Shown piece by piece: positions 34,363 through 45,855 of a DNA stretch of 64,000 bases. Position 1 is the first letter of the stretch. Each line of letters opens with the position of its first letter. Under the pieces are notes generated by a model. The model did not search any database, had not been told where the DNA came from, and worked only from the letters and a program-made list of their open reading frames with translations. The position numbers were made by a program, and so were the translations under genes. The DNA lies in assembly GCA_012932295.1 (NCBI GenBank), contig JAAONU010000016.1:30999290-31063289 (forward strand). The letters run 5' to 3'. This DNA is from Cyclina sinensis. Taxonomy: Eukaryota; Mollusca; Bivalvia; Venerida; Veneridae.

Positions 34363-36075
34363 ACAGCATGCCGACCGACTCCCGCCAAAATGGCAGCTTC
34401 TCCTATAAAGGTCACTAACATTATCAACATACAGAAAGGTTACATGGATATTCGTTTCAAACGCTAACGTACAAAGATTACTTTAAAACTTAAAAGAGCC
34501 AGGTTATTTCTTCGTTTCATTTTAAAGGTTTCTGAAAAGTTTTCAAAAAAAACACATTTAACAAATAGTTTTATTTCTCCGATACATGCATGCTCAACAT
34601 ATGCACTGTTATTTCAAGTTAAGCCATCTTTTATTTAGTCCATGACGTGTCAAAAAGAAGCTCAAAAAGATTTTCAATACTCTTAAGACGTGATACTAAA
34701 CTTACTCTTTCATATGATTAACATATGACTAAGAAGACTAGACCTAACGACAAATATTTGAGACGAGACACAATAAAAGACTTGACAAAACGACTGTACT
34801 AAAACATGACGACAAGACCTGACTCATATTGAAAAGACATGATATGAAATGACTATAAATACAATCAAGACATGACATATGACACAAGACTGGATATAAC
34901 AAGACTAGATTAGTCATTTATACATTCATTCATTCCCTTTTTTAAAATAAAATCCGTCATGGAGGCGGGCAGTCGGTCAGGCATTTTTTGGCAAAAGTAA
35001 GACAATGTTAAATATGTATATGTGGAAAAATAACAAATACAAAGTTTTCATAAATTTTACAAACGAGTTATTGTTTTATCTTCCCTACCTTTTTCCCTTA
35101 TAGTGAATTTTGAATTATTTGAAGTAAGACAATTGCAGTCCATTCGGGTGTTCATTTTCCTAAAATCGAATCAACACTTCCAAATAGATGGATTCAAATA
35201 CCACTGACAGTGATCGAGAACCAGTACATATCGGGAATGAAACTTTATTATTTCCCCAATATTCTCATCTTATTTATCTAAAAGTTATGTTAAAGTAACA
35301 AAGAAACTACTACAAAACGCGACAAATTTTAACTGCAGTTTTAATAGACTTGAAAAAGTGGCAAGTTGATTATCAATATCACGAAAAAACTTGATTTCCA
35401 GTAAAACTACGCTCGCAACAATTGACATACTAAACAGATGACAGTCCCTAATGTGGTAAGTCATATCAAATGTCAAACTGTTAAGCTAAACAGACAACTG
35501 TTTTGGGGCACTGCCTGTCTATCTGATGGTCCGTCCGTCGCTATCAGAATAGTAAAGAGAAAAAAAGTTGTACGAACGACCCAAGCCTATGTTGTTAAGA
35601 AGCGACGTTTTGAAAATGATTTTGAAACGTAAAAAGATTAACAATGAGTACCGCATTTTTCAGAATTGCTTAAAATGAGACAGAGGTACTTCCCCTGTTG
35701 TATCAGTAACTGCAATAGATACAAGTTTTGTTCGGCTTAGAAATACATGTATATCTTTTTAAAAATGCCTTTCTTTACTTCTATTAATGCTCTGATCAAA
35801 TCGTATTATTTCATTCATAAAAGGCAAAAACTATCAGACTTTTATTTAGTGGGTTGTTTCACTAAGCTGATATACAAATGTGTATTTTAAATGTCTGGAC
35901 TCCAAACCACATCAAATATCTTTTTTAATGAAGTCTGCACAAACTTTTTTAACACCCTCTATATGATTATATTTTTGAAGAAGTAATCTAAATCTTGACA
36001 TTATTGTACCAACGGAAGTTCGAGTATTAGCCTGTGTCCCCTTACGTGTTTATTCAGACTAGGCCTCTATGTCAT
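34363..36075 (+). repeat. Duplicated 3' flank of the stathmin-like gene (copy 1)
   Basis: Aligns with about 39316-41035 with several per cent divergence apart from the first 100 or so bases, which are identical. It includes a low-complexity GACATGACATAAGAC-like stretch (about 34690-34910). Homology ends near 36075, after the shared phrase CTGTGTCCCCTTAC. Confidence 0.85.
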
Positions 36076-36607
36076 GTTACATAAGAAAATGAGAAAAAAG
36101 TAGTCATACTAGTCCAGAGAAACCAGATTTTTGTCATATTCGACCTTTCTCAGCGGGAGTAAAATTTACTCGCAGTGACTTTATCTAATTAAAGAGATAG
36201 GTAATGTTTATCAAAGGCTACACGTGGTTTCGTTTTCGGCCAATTTTAAGTGCAAACAAAATACAAATTTAAGTTCTCGTCTTGCAACACATTTTCCCTT
36301 CTAGATAATATACTACTAATGAATACTTACATATATTTTGCTTCCCATATAACACGCCGAAGACAACCATGACAGTTCGTGTAACCTCACATATAGCTGT
36401 CTAAACTGAGATGAAGAATGTAAAGGTATTTCCATAAAATGATCCTTTACATCTGTACTTATTTTCCATTTGATAGAGACATTGTTATACTAGTAGTAAA
36501 CAAATATTTCCATTCCATTCACTTTTTACAAACCTCTAGTCACAGAACAAGCATAAATGCATTCGTTAAGTATATAGACATAACTGTTAATAAATTAGTC
36601 TCTCTCT
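36076..36607. other. Upstream region of the stathmin-like gene
   Basis: No exon. AT-rich sequence between the upstream duplicate and the CRE cluster; probable promoter-proximal DNA. Confidence 0.4.
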
Positions 36608-36635
36608 TGACGTAATATCTGACGTCATGACGTTA
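36608..36635 (+). promoter_or_regulatory. Cluster of three CRE/ATF-like sites
   Basis: Within 28 bp lie TGACGTAA (36608-36615), the palindromic full CRE TGACGTCA (36620-36627) and TGACGTTA (36628-36635). They sit 90-117 bp upstream of the predicted start codon, where a proximal promoter is expected. CREB/ATF factors bind such octamers. Control of this gene by them is inference. Confidence 0.6.
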
Positions 36636-36724
36636 CGTTGTGTGTTAGCGGCGTAACATAGTAACCCGAGACAGAAATGAAGCGTGGGTAAAGCAGTAAT
36701 GGAAGGTGAATAAAAGAGACAAAG

Positions 36725-39315
36725 ATGGCCAGGGGCTTCAAAGGAAAGGTTCGAGTAATCGAAGTGAAGCCTGCCGACGGTCAGCAAACGGTAAATATTC
36801 TCAGCCAGAATAAGAATTGTGCGACTCCAGACAGAAAGGCAAACAGATCTAGTGATATCAAACAGAGCAACGAAGAGAGGAATAACTTGAATTTGGATCA
36901 AAAAGAGACCACTTCATCAAATGTGAACTGCGCCAACTACGTACAGGTAGGTCTTGCAAGGCGAGCTTACATATGTAAAATATCAAAGTTATACAAACTT
37001 CCTTTCGAAATTCGATTTATTACTGTTTATTGCTTTTTTGCCATTTCTATTCGTAAAAATAGTCTTCTTATAACCTTGATATCAAATCCAACAACTCAAT
37101 AAATACTTCTGAAGACTTTCTTTATTCTGCTGAAACTGAAACAATTGCTTATTTCCAATGATATTGAATATTTACATAACTAAGCGTACAATGCAATACA
37201 GCTATGAAAAAAAGGCATTTGCATTTTACAGTAATAACTACTCTTATTAAGTTTTTTTTTAAAATATAAAATTACTAGTATATTAAAGAAATACAAAATG
37301 TGCCATATTTGTCCTTGATGATTTTGTCATTTGTGCTATATAGATGAGAAGCTATATGCTAAAGTAGCTACATCTATTTTGTTTTTCTGAATATGTTCGT
37401 TAAACATCCGATTTTTAAACTTAGGATTTCTATCTGAGATCATATTTTTCACATAAGAAAAAATAACGGTAATAATATAAGCATACAGATAGTAGTCAGT
37501 ATGTTACTAATTAGAAATTTATAAAGAACATTCAGACACTCACAAGAAAAGTTTAGCATTAAAAATGAAGAAAGCATTGAGCTACGAAGAAATCAAAGCA
37601 CTGAAAGAGTTGAAGTGACTTATGACATGGATCAGATCAAAGCCTCAATCTTAAGTATTGTCTCACAGGCTGGCCTTACTAATATGAAAAAAGCCGAGGA
37701 ATTGAGAGCCAACGAGGTCAGAATTGTAGACAGGGAAGAAGCGCCTTTTGGGGAACATAATGGCCTTGGTGACCAATTTGATGTTGATGAGGTGGAAAAG
37801 AGAAAGCAAAAGAAAAAGAAGAAAAAGAAAAAGGTATATCATTGATACAGATTTGTTTTATGCAAACATATGTTCATGCAAAAGAATATCACAACTATGT
37901 TTAAAACCCAATAACAGTTTTCACCGTTATCAAATGACAGAGGTAAAAGGCAATCATTTACCACATTTTTTTTTATTTAAAATAGAAAAAAGAAAAGAAA
38001 GAAATCAGTGTCGAACAAGATGCCGTCGAAGTCAGCCAGAACAAGGGTACTCAGTCACTAGCAGACGCCAACACAGAAATAGAGGTCGCCGCTGACGCAA
38101 AGAAAGCTCCAAACAAGGAAAGAAAATTGCCTTGCCTTTTTGGCTTCATTGCTTCTTGGCTCGTCAAGAGGAGGGAAAAACGCCGTGCCAAGAAAAAGAG
38201 GGCTATAGAAGAAAGAACAGCATCACCAATAGAAGAATTAGGTAAACCCGATGATATATATTTTTTGTTATCGTTCTTGTTTAGATTTGATAAAGGATTT
38301 AATGTCTATGCTTTTTTCGGGTTTGAGTTTTGTATTGCGTGTTATAAATACAAAAAATGAAAAAATATAATGATTAAATTAAAATGATTATAGCGTTCAT
38401 AGCACTGCTGGTTGATTATGTTTCTGTCAATTTTTTACTCCTTTCGCAAAAGGACTGGATCACGATGGGAAAGAAGATTTTAGACATTCATTCATAAACT
38501 AAGTTTCTTATCACTTTATTTTAATATGACACTTCAAATTGCAGTTGAGTACGAGCACAGACGTGCACGAGGCGGTGAGTCCTTCAAGCTCCAGATCGAC
38601 AACAGGCCTGCGAATTTAGCTGTTTTGCCACCCATCAAGCGGCGCCCAGAAAAGGTATGTTGATATACCTTTAATAGTTTACATTAAGTTGAATAACAAG
38701 CACTTGCAGTTCTCTTTCAAAACTGTAATGAGAAATTATTTTTTCCTAAGTAGTAAGGATCGTAAAAGTCTATCGTTTAACAATTAAAAATAAGGCCATA
38801 TAACGAGATGTTTATTTATACTTCTAGGCCTCGTGCGGAACAGAAGAAAAACTTAAAAGAGCTGAGATCAAGAGAGAACAAGAACTTGAAAAGAAAAAGA
38901 AGAGTTCAAAGATGCATGATATCAACAGGTAATTTTCAAATATATTGTTAAAAATGCTGCTTCATTTTGAAACTTTCGTTCAAGTAAAATGTCACTTTTG
39001 TTATAAAAAGCTTCCTTAACATGATTTTTTATTAAAAATAAAAATACTTTTTTTGTACCGTATTTACTTAAAATCATAACTATGTTCTTTAGGAATGAAT
39101 GCAAAGAACGGAAAGAAGAAAGCGAACTCTACTTTAAACAGAAGGCAGACCTGAATGTCAAATGTAAGCAAGAAATAGCTGAGCAAAACAGGGCAAGATT
39201 CCAAGAAGACAGGCGCAGCATGACAGCACTGCTCAGAGCGCCATCCACGCTCCCGCCACTGCGCGTCATCCGGGTTAAAGAGTACAACCCTGATGACGAA
39301 ATATTTAAATTTTAA
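36725..39315 (+). CDS. Stathmin/SCG10-like protein with long N-terminal extension
   Basis: Exons 36725-36946, about 37552-37833, 37986-38241, 38545-38654, 38828-38928 and 39093-39315 sum to 1194 bp: 397 residues, frame intact throughout. The C-terminal half resembles stathmins, which bind tubulin dimers. Residues about 258-275 read RRARGGESFKLQI, comparable to the RASGQAFELIL start of the stathmin-like domain. A Pro/Lys linker (PPIKRRPEK) and a long charged helix with AEIKREQELEKKK follow, where stathmins have AEKREHEKEV-like repeats. Before it, LPCLFGFIASWLVKRREKRR (about 216-235) is a short Cys-containing hydrophobic patch plus basic cluster, like the palmitoylated Golgi/membrane anchor of SCG10. 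Residues 1-215 are polar, Lys/Glu-rich and unrecognised. The exon 2 acceptor is uncertain. It could instead be an unrelated coiled-coil protein. Confidence 0.6.
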
Positions 39316-41035
39316 ACAGCATGCCGACCGACTCCCGCCAAAATGGCAGCTTCTCCTATAAAGGTCACTAACATTATCAACATACAGAAAGGTTACATGG
39401 ATATTCGTTTCAAACGTTAACGTACAAAGATTACTTTAAAACTTAAAAGAGCCAGGTTAATTCTTCGTTTCATTTTTAAAGGTTTCTGAAAAGGTTTTCA
39501 AAGAAACTCATTTAACAAATGGTTTTATTTCTGCGATACATGCATGCTCAACATCTGCACTGTTATTTCAAGTTAAGCAATAGAACTTACATGACCTTTT
39601 ATTCACACCATGACGTATCAAAAAACAGGGCAAAAAGAATTTCAATACACTAGAGACATGATACTAGACTTACTCTTTCATGTGGCAAACATACAACTAA
39701 GAAAACATGACATAACGACGAATATTTTAGACGAGACACATTAAAGGACCTGACAAAACGACAAACTAAACTAAACTCATATTGAAAAGACATGATATGA
39801 CATGACTATAAATGCAAACAAGACATGACATAAGACTGAATATAACAAAACTGGATTATTCATTCATTCATTCATCCATTCTCATTTTAAAAATAAAATC
39901 TGTCATGGAGGCGGGCAGTCGGTCAGGCATTTTTGGCAAAAGTAAGACAATGTTTAATATGTATACGTGGAAAAATAACAAATACAAAGTTTTCATAAAT
40001 TTTACAAACGAGTTATTGTTTTATCTTCCCTAACTTTTTCCCTTTATAGTGAATTTTGAATTCTTTGAAGTAAGACAATTGCAGTTCATTCGGGTGTTTA
40101 ATTTCATAAAATCAAATCAACACTTCCAAATAGATGGATTCAAATACCACTGACAGTGATCGAGAACCAGTACATACCGGGAATGAAACTTCATTATTTC
40201 CCCAATTTTTCTCATCTTATTTATCTAAAAGTTATGTTAAAGTAACAAAGAAACTACTAGAAAACGCGACAAATTTTAACTGTTGTTTCAACAGACTTGA
40301 AAAAATGGCAAGTTGATTATCAATATCACGAAAAAACTTGATTTCCAGTAAAACTACGCTCGTAATAATTGACATACTACACAGATGACAGTCCCTAATG
40401 TGGTAAGTCATATCAAATGCCAAACTGTAAAGCTAATCAAACAACTGTTTTGGGGCATTGTCCGTCTCTCTGATAGTCCGTCCGTCCGTCCTTCGCTGTT
40501 CGAATAGTAACGAGAACACAGGTTGTACGAACGACTCAAGCCTATGTTTATAGAAGCAACGTTTTGAAATTTATTTTGAAATGTCAACAGATTAAAGATG
40601 AGTACAGCGCTTTCAGAATTGCTTAAAATTAGGCAGAGTTACTTCCCCTTGTTGTATCAGTAACTACAACAGACCCAGGTTTATTTTCTGCTTAGAAATA
40701 CATGTATATCTTTTTAAAAACGTTTTTCTTCCCCCCTCTTTCTCTCATTTTCTGATCACACTGTATTATTTTATTTATAAAAGGCAAAAGCTGTCAGATT
40801 TTTAGTGGGTTTTTTCACTAAGCTGATATACATTTGTGTTATTTTAATTGTCTGAACTCCAAACCACATCAAATATATTTTAATCAAGTCTGCACGAACT
40901 TTCTTAACACCCTCTATATGATTTCGTTTTTGAAGAAGTAATGTAAATCTTGACATTATTGTATTATCGGAAGGTCGAATAAGAACCTGTGTCCCCTTAC
41001 CAGTTTTTTTCAGACTAGGCATCTTTGTGAGTCGC
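38090..41035 (+). repeat. Copy 2 of the stathmin-like tandem duplication
   Basis: The segment from within exon 3 to about 1.7 kb past the stop aligns with about 33155-36075, an offset of about 4.95 kb. Divergence is uneven: exon 6 and the next roughly 100 bases are identical, while other parts differ by several per cent. Confidence 0.85.
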
Positions 41036-41070
41036 CTGAAAGCAACAGAATGGATACTAAGGAATTGCAA

Positions 41071-41078
41071 TGACGTCA
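41071..41078 (+). promoter_or_regulatory. Palindromic CRE (TGACGTCA)
   Basis: Exact CRE octamer about 830 bp upstream of the BTB gene start. Too far away to assign with confidence; it may be chance. Confidence 0.3.
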
Positions 41079-41910
41079 ATGTTCCCGTGAAAAAAAGTGT
41101 CATATAAGCCCGGGAGGCTGACCCTTCTGTTAAGAATGACCCTACAATAAAAACACTTAAATTTTGTTGTTGTAATATGAAAATAAAAGATGATTTTATT
41201 TTGAATATTTTAATACAGATAACGCGCTTGTGGTCTGTGTACTAATACGTTAAACGGTTTGTCTTTTTTTTTTTTGAATATCCAATACCATTAAAGGTGG
41301 CGTTGAGTGAAACGTAATATGTTTTCGATAAAAAGAACGTATTACATTTAACAGCAAATTCACGACTACCGTCTTTTCAAGCTAGAAACGGGCTCAAAGC
41401 AGGTGTTTGATTAAACCACATCTTACTGTATATTAAACCGACTAGTATTATTGAATATTGGATATGATTAATCAATAACTGGTAGATTTTATCAATAGTA
41501 AATGTTTGAGAATAAAGTAGTTTGGACATACTTTTATCCAACACCAAGGCTGTGTATTGAATAAACTCTGTTTGCGTGTTACTACACAATTATAGCCATT
41601 TAAAAAATACAAAACTGATTTTTTGTTATTGTCATGGACTAAAAAACTCGAAAGCTTGTTTGTTGTTGTTGTTTTCAATGAATAAAGTGGTAATAAATAC
41701 CACAGTGAATATTTAAATCTGCTGTATGAATAGGCAGTGAATTCGGTGAACATTGAGCACTTTAATCGAGACTTCTTATGAAATATTAATACCGTTATGT
41801 AGGAGACTGAAGGACTTTATCGAACGGCGCATTTATAGAACATTTGTGGACGTCTTTAAACTGTTGTGAAGAATTTAGAGTCGGGAAAGGCTACTGATAT
41901 TGGTATTAAG

Positions 41911-43596
41911 ATGTCTGGAAGGCATACGCACAGAATGAACGAAGGTGATTCAGTGGCAGACGATAGAAGGAGCAGTCTGGATGACCTTGAACTTATAGTG
42001 GAAGGGAAAAAGGTGAAGGCTAACACTGGCCTGCTGAGTTACAACTCAAGCGTGTTTGCTACACTGATTGCGAACGCACGCGCGATGCGAGACGAAAACG
42101 ACGAAACAGAATTTGGAGCACTCAGTAAGCGCAATGAAAGACCAGAAAAACTTAAGCTAGAGATGCCAAATCTGAACTATAAAGATGTAAAAACCATGGT
42201 CGGCTGCCTGCAGTCAAGCGGTCTTGTTAAAGTGGAAATGACAGGTACACTTGAATATCAACTAACACCAGTAACTAGATCTAGTGTTTGGATTTTAAAA
42301 AATCGTCAAATTTAATAGTAATTAGGATAGCTGAGCATTATATTTTGGCCTACCCTCCTTTTTAAGACTCCAGCCAAAAGAAATAATAAATGAGTTCTTT
42401 AACATAACAGTGTTAACGATAAAAATACAACATGAACTGCTATTTAAAAAAAGCATGAAATTTCAAGAGTAACATGAACACTAAAAATCAAGTTTTTTAT
42501 TTTTTATTTATTTTATGCAATCTTTCTAAACTAGCGTTAGTATTCTATCATTTACTCTCTTTCAGGGACGAAAGCCTTGAGAATTTTGCCGTTGGTAGAA
42601 CAGTTCCGAATGTCGCGTCTTAAAAAAGCCTGTGGAAAGGCACTGTGCGACTCTCTTGTCACTAAGCAAAAAGATCTCGGGACTGGAAATCTTCCGTCAC
42701 GTGACGTTCTCCAAATCTTGGCGGCAGCGGATACGTATAACTTTAACAACGTGAGAAAGTTATGCGTAGAGGAACTTGCAGTCAATTCTGAAGCAGCAAA
42801 CAGAAGATATATCGTTCAAGACAAACATATAAGCGACAAAACAAAATTAAAGATCTTGGACAAAATGTGTGACAAAAAGGAAGAAGATTATGAAGAAAAA
42901 TTAAAACAGCTTCGATTAGACATGGATAAAAGGTGTCGCGAAATAGAACGACGAAGGGACGAGTTTATGGAACAATTAGAGACGTGGAAAACTGACCTTA
43001 GACAAGAGGTTGACGACATGATGAAGAACAACAAAAAAGTTCATGAGCAGCTTGTCAAGGACCTAGAGCAGAAGAAAATAACTGACAGGATTGATGAAAC
43101 TTTGAAAGAAACTAAAGACAGTCTCTTCGAAGAAATGCAACAACTGAAAGAGGAGATAAATATTGTCATTGAAACAATGGAAACACGGGAGATAATTGAT
43201 GACATGGAAGCAACGAGTCTGAGAGAGACGTTGAAAGAGACACAGGAATTCAGTCAAAGACAGATTGAGCGAATTGCGGATAAATTCAAGACCAAAATGG
43301 AAGATAAACTTCGCGCCTGTTCTGCAAAAGAGGTGATGGAAAGGTTTTCGTCTGGTTATTGTCTCGAGGAAAACATATGTAGAACTATCCAAGAGCTAGA
43401 AGACAAAGTACAAACATTAGCTGTGAGTCAAGTCCGATATGAGGAAGAAAAAAATGCACACGAGAAAACAAACGCTGAACTCGTAAAACTGAGGATCAAG
43501 GAACATGGTATAAACACGTGGCTGAAATGGGCCAAACCAGCCGTTGAAGATGAGGAGAAGTGTATGTGTTTTAGACACTTTAATGCGAGGAAGTAA
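41911..43596 (+). CDS. BTB/POZ domain protein with C-terminal coiled coil
   Basis: Exons 41911-42244 and 42566-43596 (phase 1, GT-AG) give 1365 bp: 454 residues. The N-terminal region has a BTB fold signature: LDDLELIVEGKKVKANTGLL, SSVFATLI, then KLEMPNLNYKDVKTMVGCLQ, and across the intron ALRILPLVEQFRMSRLKKAC, the usual strand-helix order of a BTB protein with a short BACK-like continuation. BTB domains mediate dimerisation and often recruit Cullin-3. Residues from about 200 onward are almost all Lys/Glu/Gln/Arg-rich heptads, predicting a long coiled coil, and the tail is short (CMCFRHFNARK). No Kelch, MATH or zinc-finger domain is present. ATG 41911 is the first ATG after an in-frame TAA; an earlier GTG is not used. 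Specific function unknown. It is convergent with SUPV3L1, about 2.3 kb stop to stop. Confidence 0.8.
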
Positions 43597-44470
43597 ATTA
43601 CTGTGAATGCATAAATTTAGTTACGGCATTTGTATGACCTTACATAAAATAGATCAAAACTCTTTTTGTTGCAAGCACCTCATGTACTATACGACAGATC
43701 AAAGACATTTTCTCACCGAACAAACATTTAGAAAACTTCCGTTTTTATGGAAAAGGGTTTGTTCTACATTGTATAAACTAGAACTAGAAACTGCTGTCAA
43801 GTTTTGGCCGAGAGTGTGACAAAGTTTTGGGCTGCGATTTTTACTAAATCATGCGTTAAGACTCTGCTCCACCTAGTAGGTTGGAAACGACACTCCAGGT
43901 GCACACTTTCACTTGCTGATATATATCCCTGTGAAATTTCATGACCCGTGTGCAACAGTTTGGCTTAGCAAAAAATACAAACTTTTTAGTAGTTTTTTTT
44001 CCACTAAATTTAGGGCCATATCTCTGCTCTCCCTGAGAAGAGGAAGACGAAATATGGTGGGCATCTTTATTTGCTTATTTATATACTTGTGAAATTTCAT
44101 TATCCTAAGTGTGAAGTGTAGGATGAGCGAATGATAAAAACCTTCGGACAAGAAGAGTAAAAGTTAGTGCCCACTAATAGGGGTACAAAAAGAGAAAAAA
44201 ATGTGTTTTCTGCTTTTAACTAAATCTTAAATGTGAAGAGAGCAGTATGTCATATAAACCTCATTAAAACCTTTTCCTCTCTTTATACAAGGTGTTATAT
44301 ATATAATATTGTTTTAGTTATAACATACTACTTCCAGTACCTCAGTTATTACTTACAGATTTATATGTTTAGAGAATGTTATCTACATGTACCTATATTA
44401 GTCTAATATACGAACTCACAATGTAAAGTTGTATCTTTATACCAAATACACACGCAAAAAAAAGAAAAAA
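43597..44470. other. Intergenic, with an interspersed repeat
   Basis: Between the convergent BTB and SUPV3L1 genes. About 43800-44170 carries a degenerate two-module repeat (phrases GTGAAATTTCAT near 43933 and 44091, CATATCTCTGCTC, and an ending GGACAAGAAGAGT) of a kind common in bivalve DNA. The remainder is AT-rich and unassigned. Confidence 0.5.
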
Positions 44471-44579
44471 GTTTTGGCTAAATTGAGTTCTTTGCCCTTC
44501 AAGTCCTGTTACACCAGAATACCACAATCATTTTACTGGGTATAGAAGTTATTTTTTCCGAGTCACATGTGCGTATCGT

Positions 44580-44860
44580 TACAATTAAAAAGTATTTAAG
44601 TTCACAACTGTTCCAGAGCCACAAATGGCTTGTAAAACACTTTACCAAGTCAATAACCACTTAACCACTGTTACAATCAAAAGGTAATGAAGCTCTCCAC
44701 TGTACCGGAGACATAAATGGCTTGTTAAGCACTTTACCAGGTCGATAACCACTTAACCATTGTTACAATCAAAAGTTAATGAAGCTCACCACTGTTACTG
44801 AGACATATATGGCTGGTAAATCACTTTACCAGGTCAATGCTTAACGCTGTTGGTCAGAGA
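44580..44860. repeat. 92-bp tandem array, about three units
   Basis: Same unit as at 10270-11150 (landmarks near 44600, 44694 and 44784), but only about three units against about nine. Confidence 0.8.
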
Positions 44861-45408
44861 CTTACTACTGTCTTCAGTGTCAATAAGATGCTGTGTCTTC
44901 CTGTAGCCTATGAAATGAGGTGGTGAAGTGATATTTCTAAAGAACAATTATTTTGAAATTCCGTATGTTTAACTGTCAAATGGCATTAACAGAACAAAAC
45001 ACAGTGTTACATTGTAGATTCTTACCATGATTTCACTGGTTCTGTAACAGTTTTTTCACTTGATATTTCCAGTTTGCAGTAAATCAAGAAACCTTCAAAT
45101 ACAACTATTTTCCTCAAACCATATTTAAAATGCATCTTGCTTAGTTACAAACCGAACAAACAGAAAACAACACCATGTAGAAATTCTGTCAAAAATTTGT
45201 ATTTCCATATACTTAACAAAATAAAATAATACTCAAAATGAAAATTTCTCATAAAACAGGAGTGAATATTTTTTTTACTAAAAATTTCTCATGCTTACTT
45301 TTATCTCAAATGATTGAATACTTTTTTTCACTGTTACAGAATAACAAAAACAGTGATGAACAAAATGACTTTACTAACAAAGACGTTGACCATGAATATT
45401 AATGTGCA

Positions 45409-45570
45409 GAGCCAATGAGTTTGTGGCACAGAAACAAGCCAATGACTTTGTGGCACAGAAACAAGCCAATGACTTTGTGGCACGGAAACGAGCCAATGAC
45501 TCTGTGGCACAGAAACGAGCCAATGACTCTGTGGCACAGAAACGAGCCAATGACTCTGTGGCAGAGAAAC
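45409..45570. repeat. 27-bp minisatellite, six units
   Basis: Six units of exactly 27 bp (162 bp) with the core GAGCCAATGACTCTGTGGCA, 286 bp beyond the SUPV3L1 stop codon. The copy at 11691 has three units. On the minus strand this may be transcribed as part of the 3' UTR. Confidence 0.95.
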
Positions 45571-45855
45571 AGCTGCATTAAAAAAAAATTGAAAGATTTC
45601 AAAAGTAAAATTTATGATAGCAGAATGCATTACATGGTTTTTAGCGCATGTGCACATACTTGATTAAACAATGTAACAGCTAAAAAGATCTTGATCACTA
45701 ACTGAACTAAGAACAACCTCAAACAAGCACCTAACATCACATCTTACATCTTGACTTTCTTTTGGCAATACCTTTTATGTACATTCTTCGAACTTTTCCA
45801 TTCACATTTCAACCGTTGCATTAGTACACTTCTGATTCATCAAACATTGTTTTCC

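Larger units (their letters stand above)
44471..45855. repeat. SUPV3L1 3' flank, copy B of the segmental duplication
   Basis: Paralogous with about 10118-12050. It includes the probable SUPV3L1 3' untranslated region on the minus strand, adjoining 45855. It contains two tandem arrays listed separately. Confidence 0.85.

Noticed and set aside
41866..41910. Start of the BTB protein upstream of 41911
   Set aside because: The frame there opens with GTG after a TAA, with no ATG. The first ATG is 41911.
45334..45663. Repeat proteins of about 80-107 codons over the 27-bp array on both strands (also 11619-11879)
   Set aside because: The unit length is a multiple of three and lacks stops, so frames stay open automatically. 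The copy number and flanks give no support for translation.
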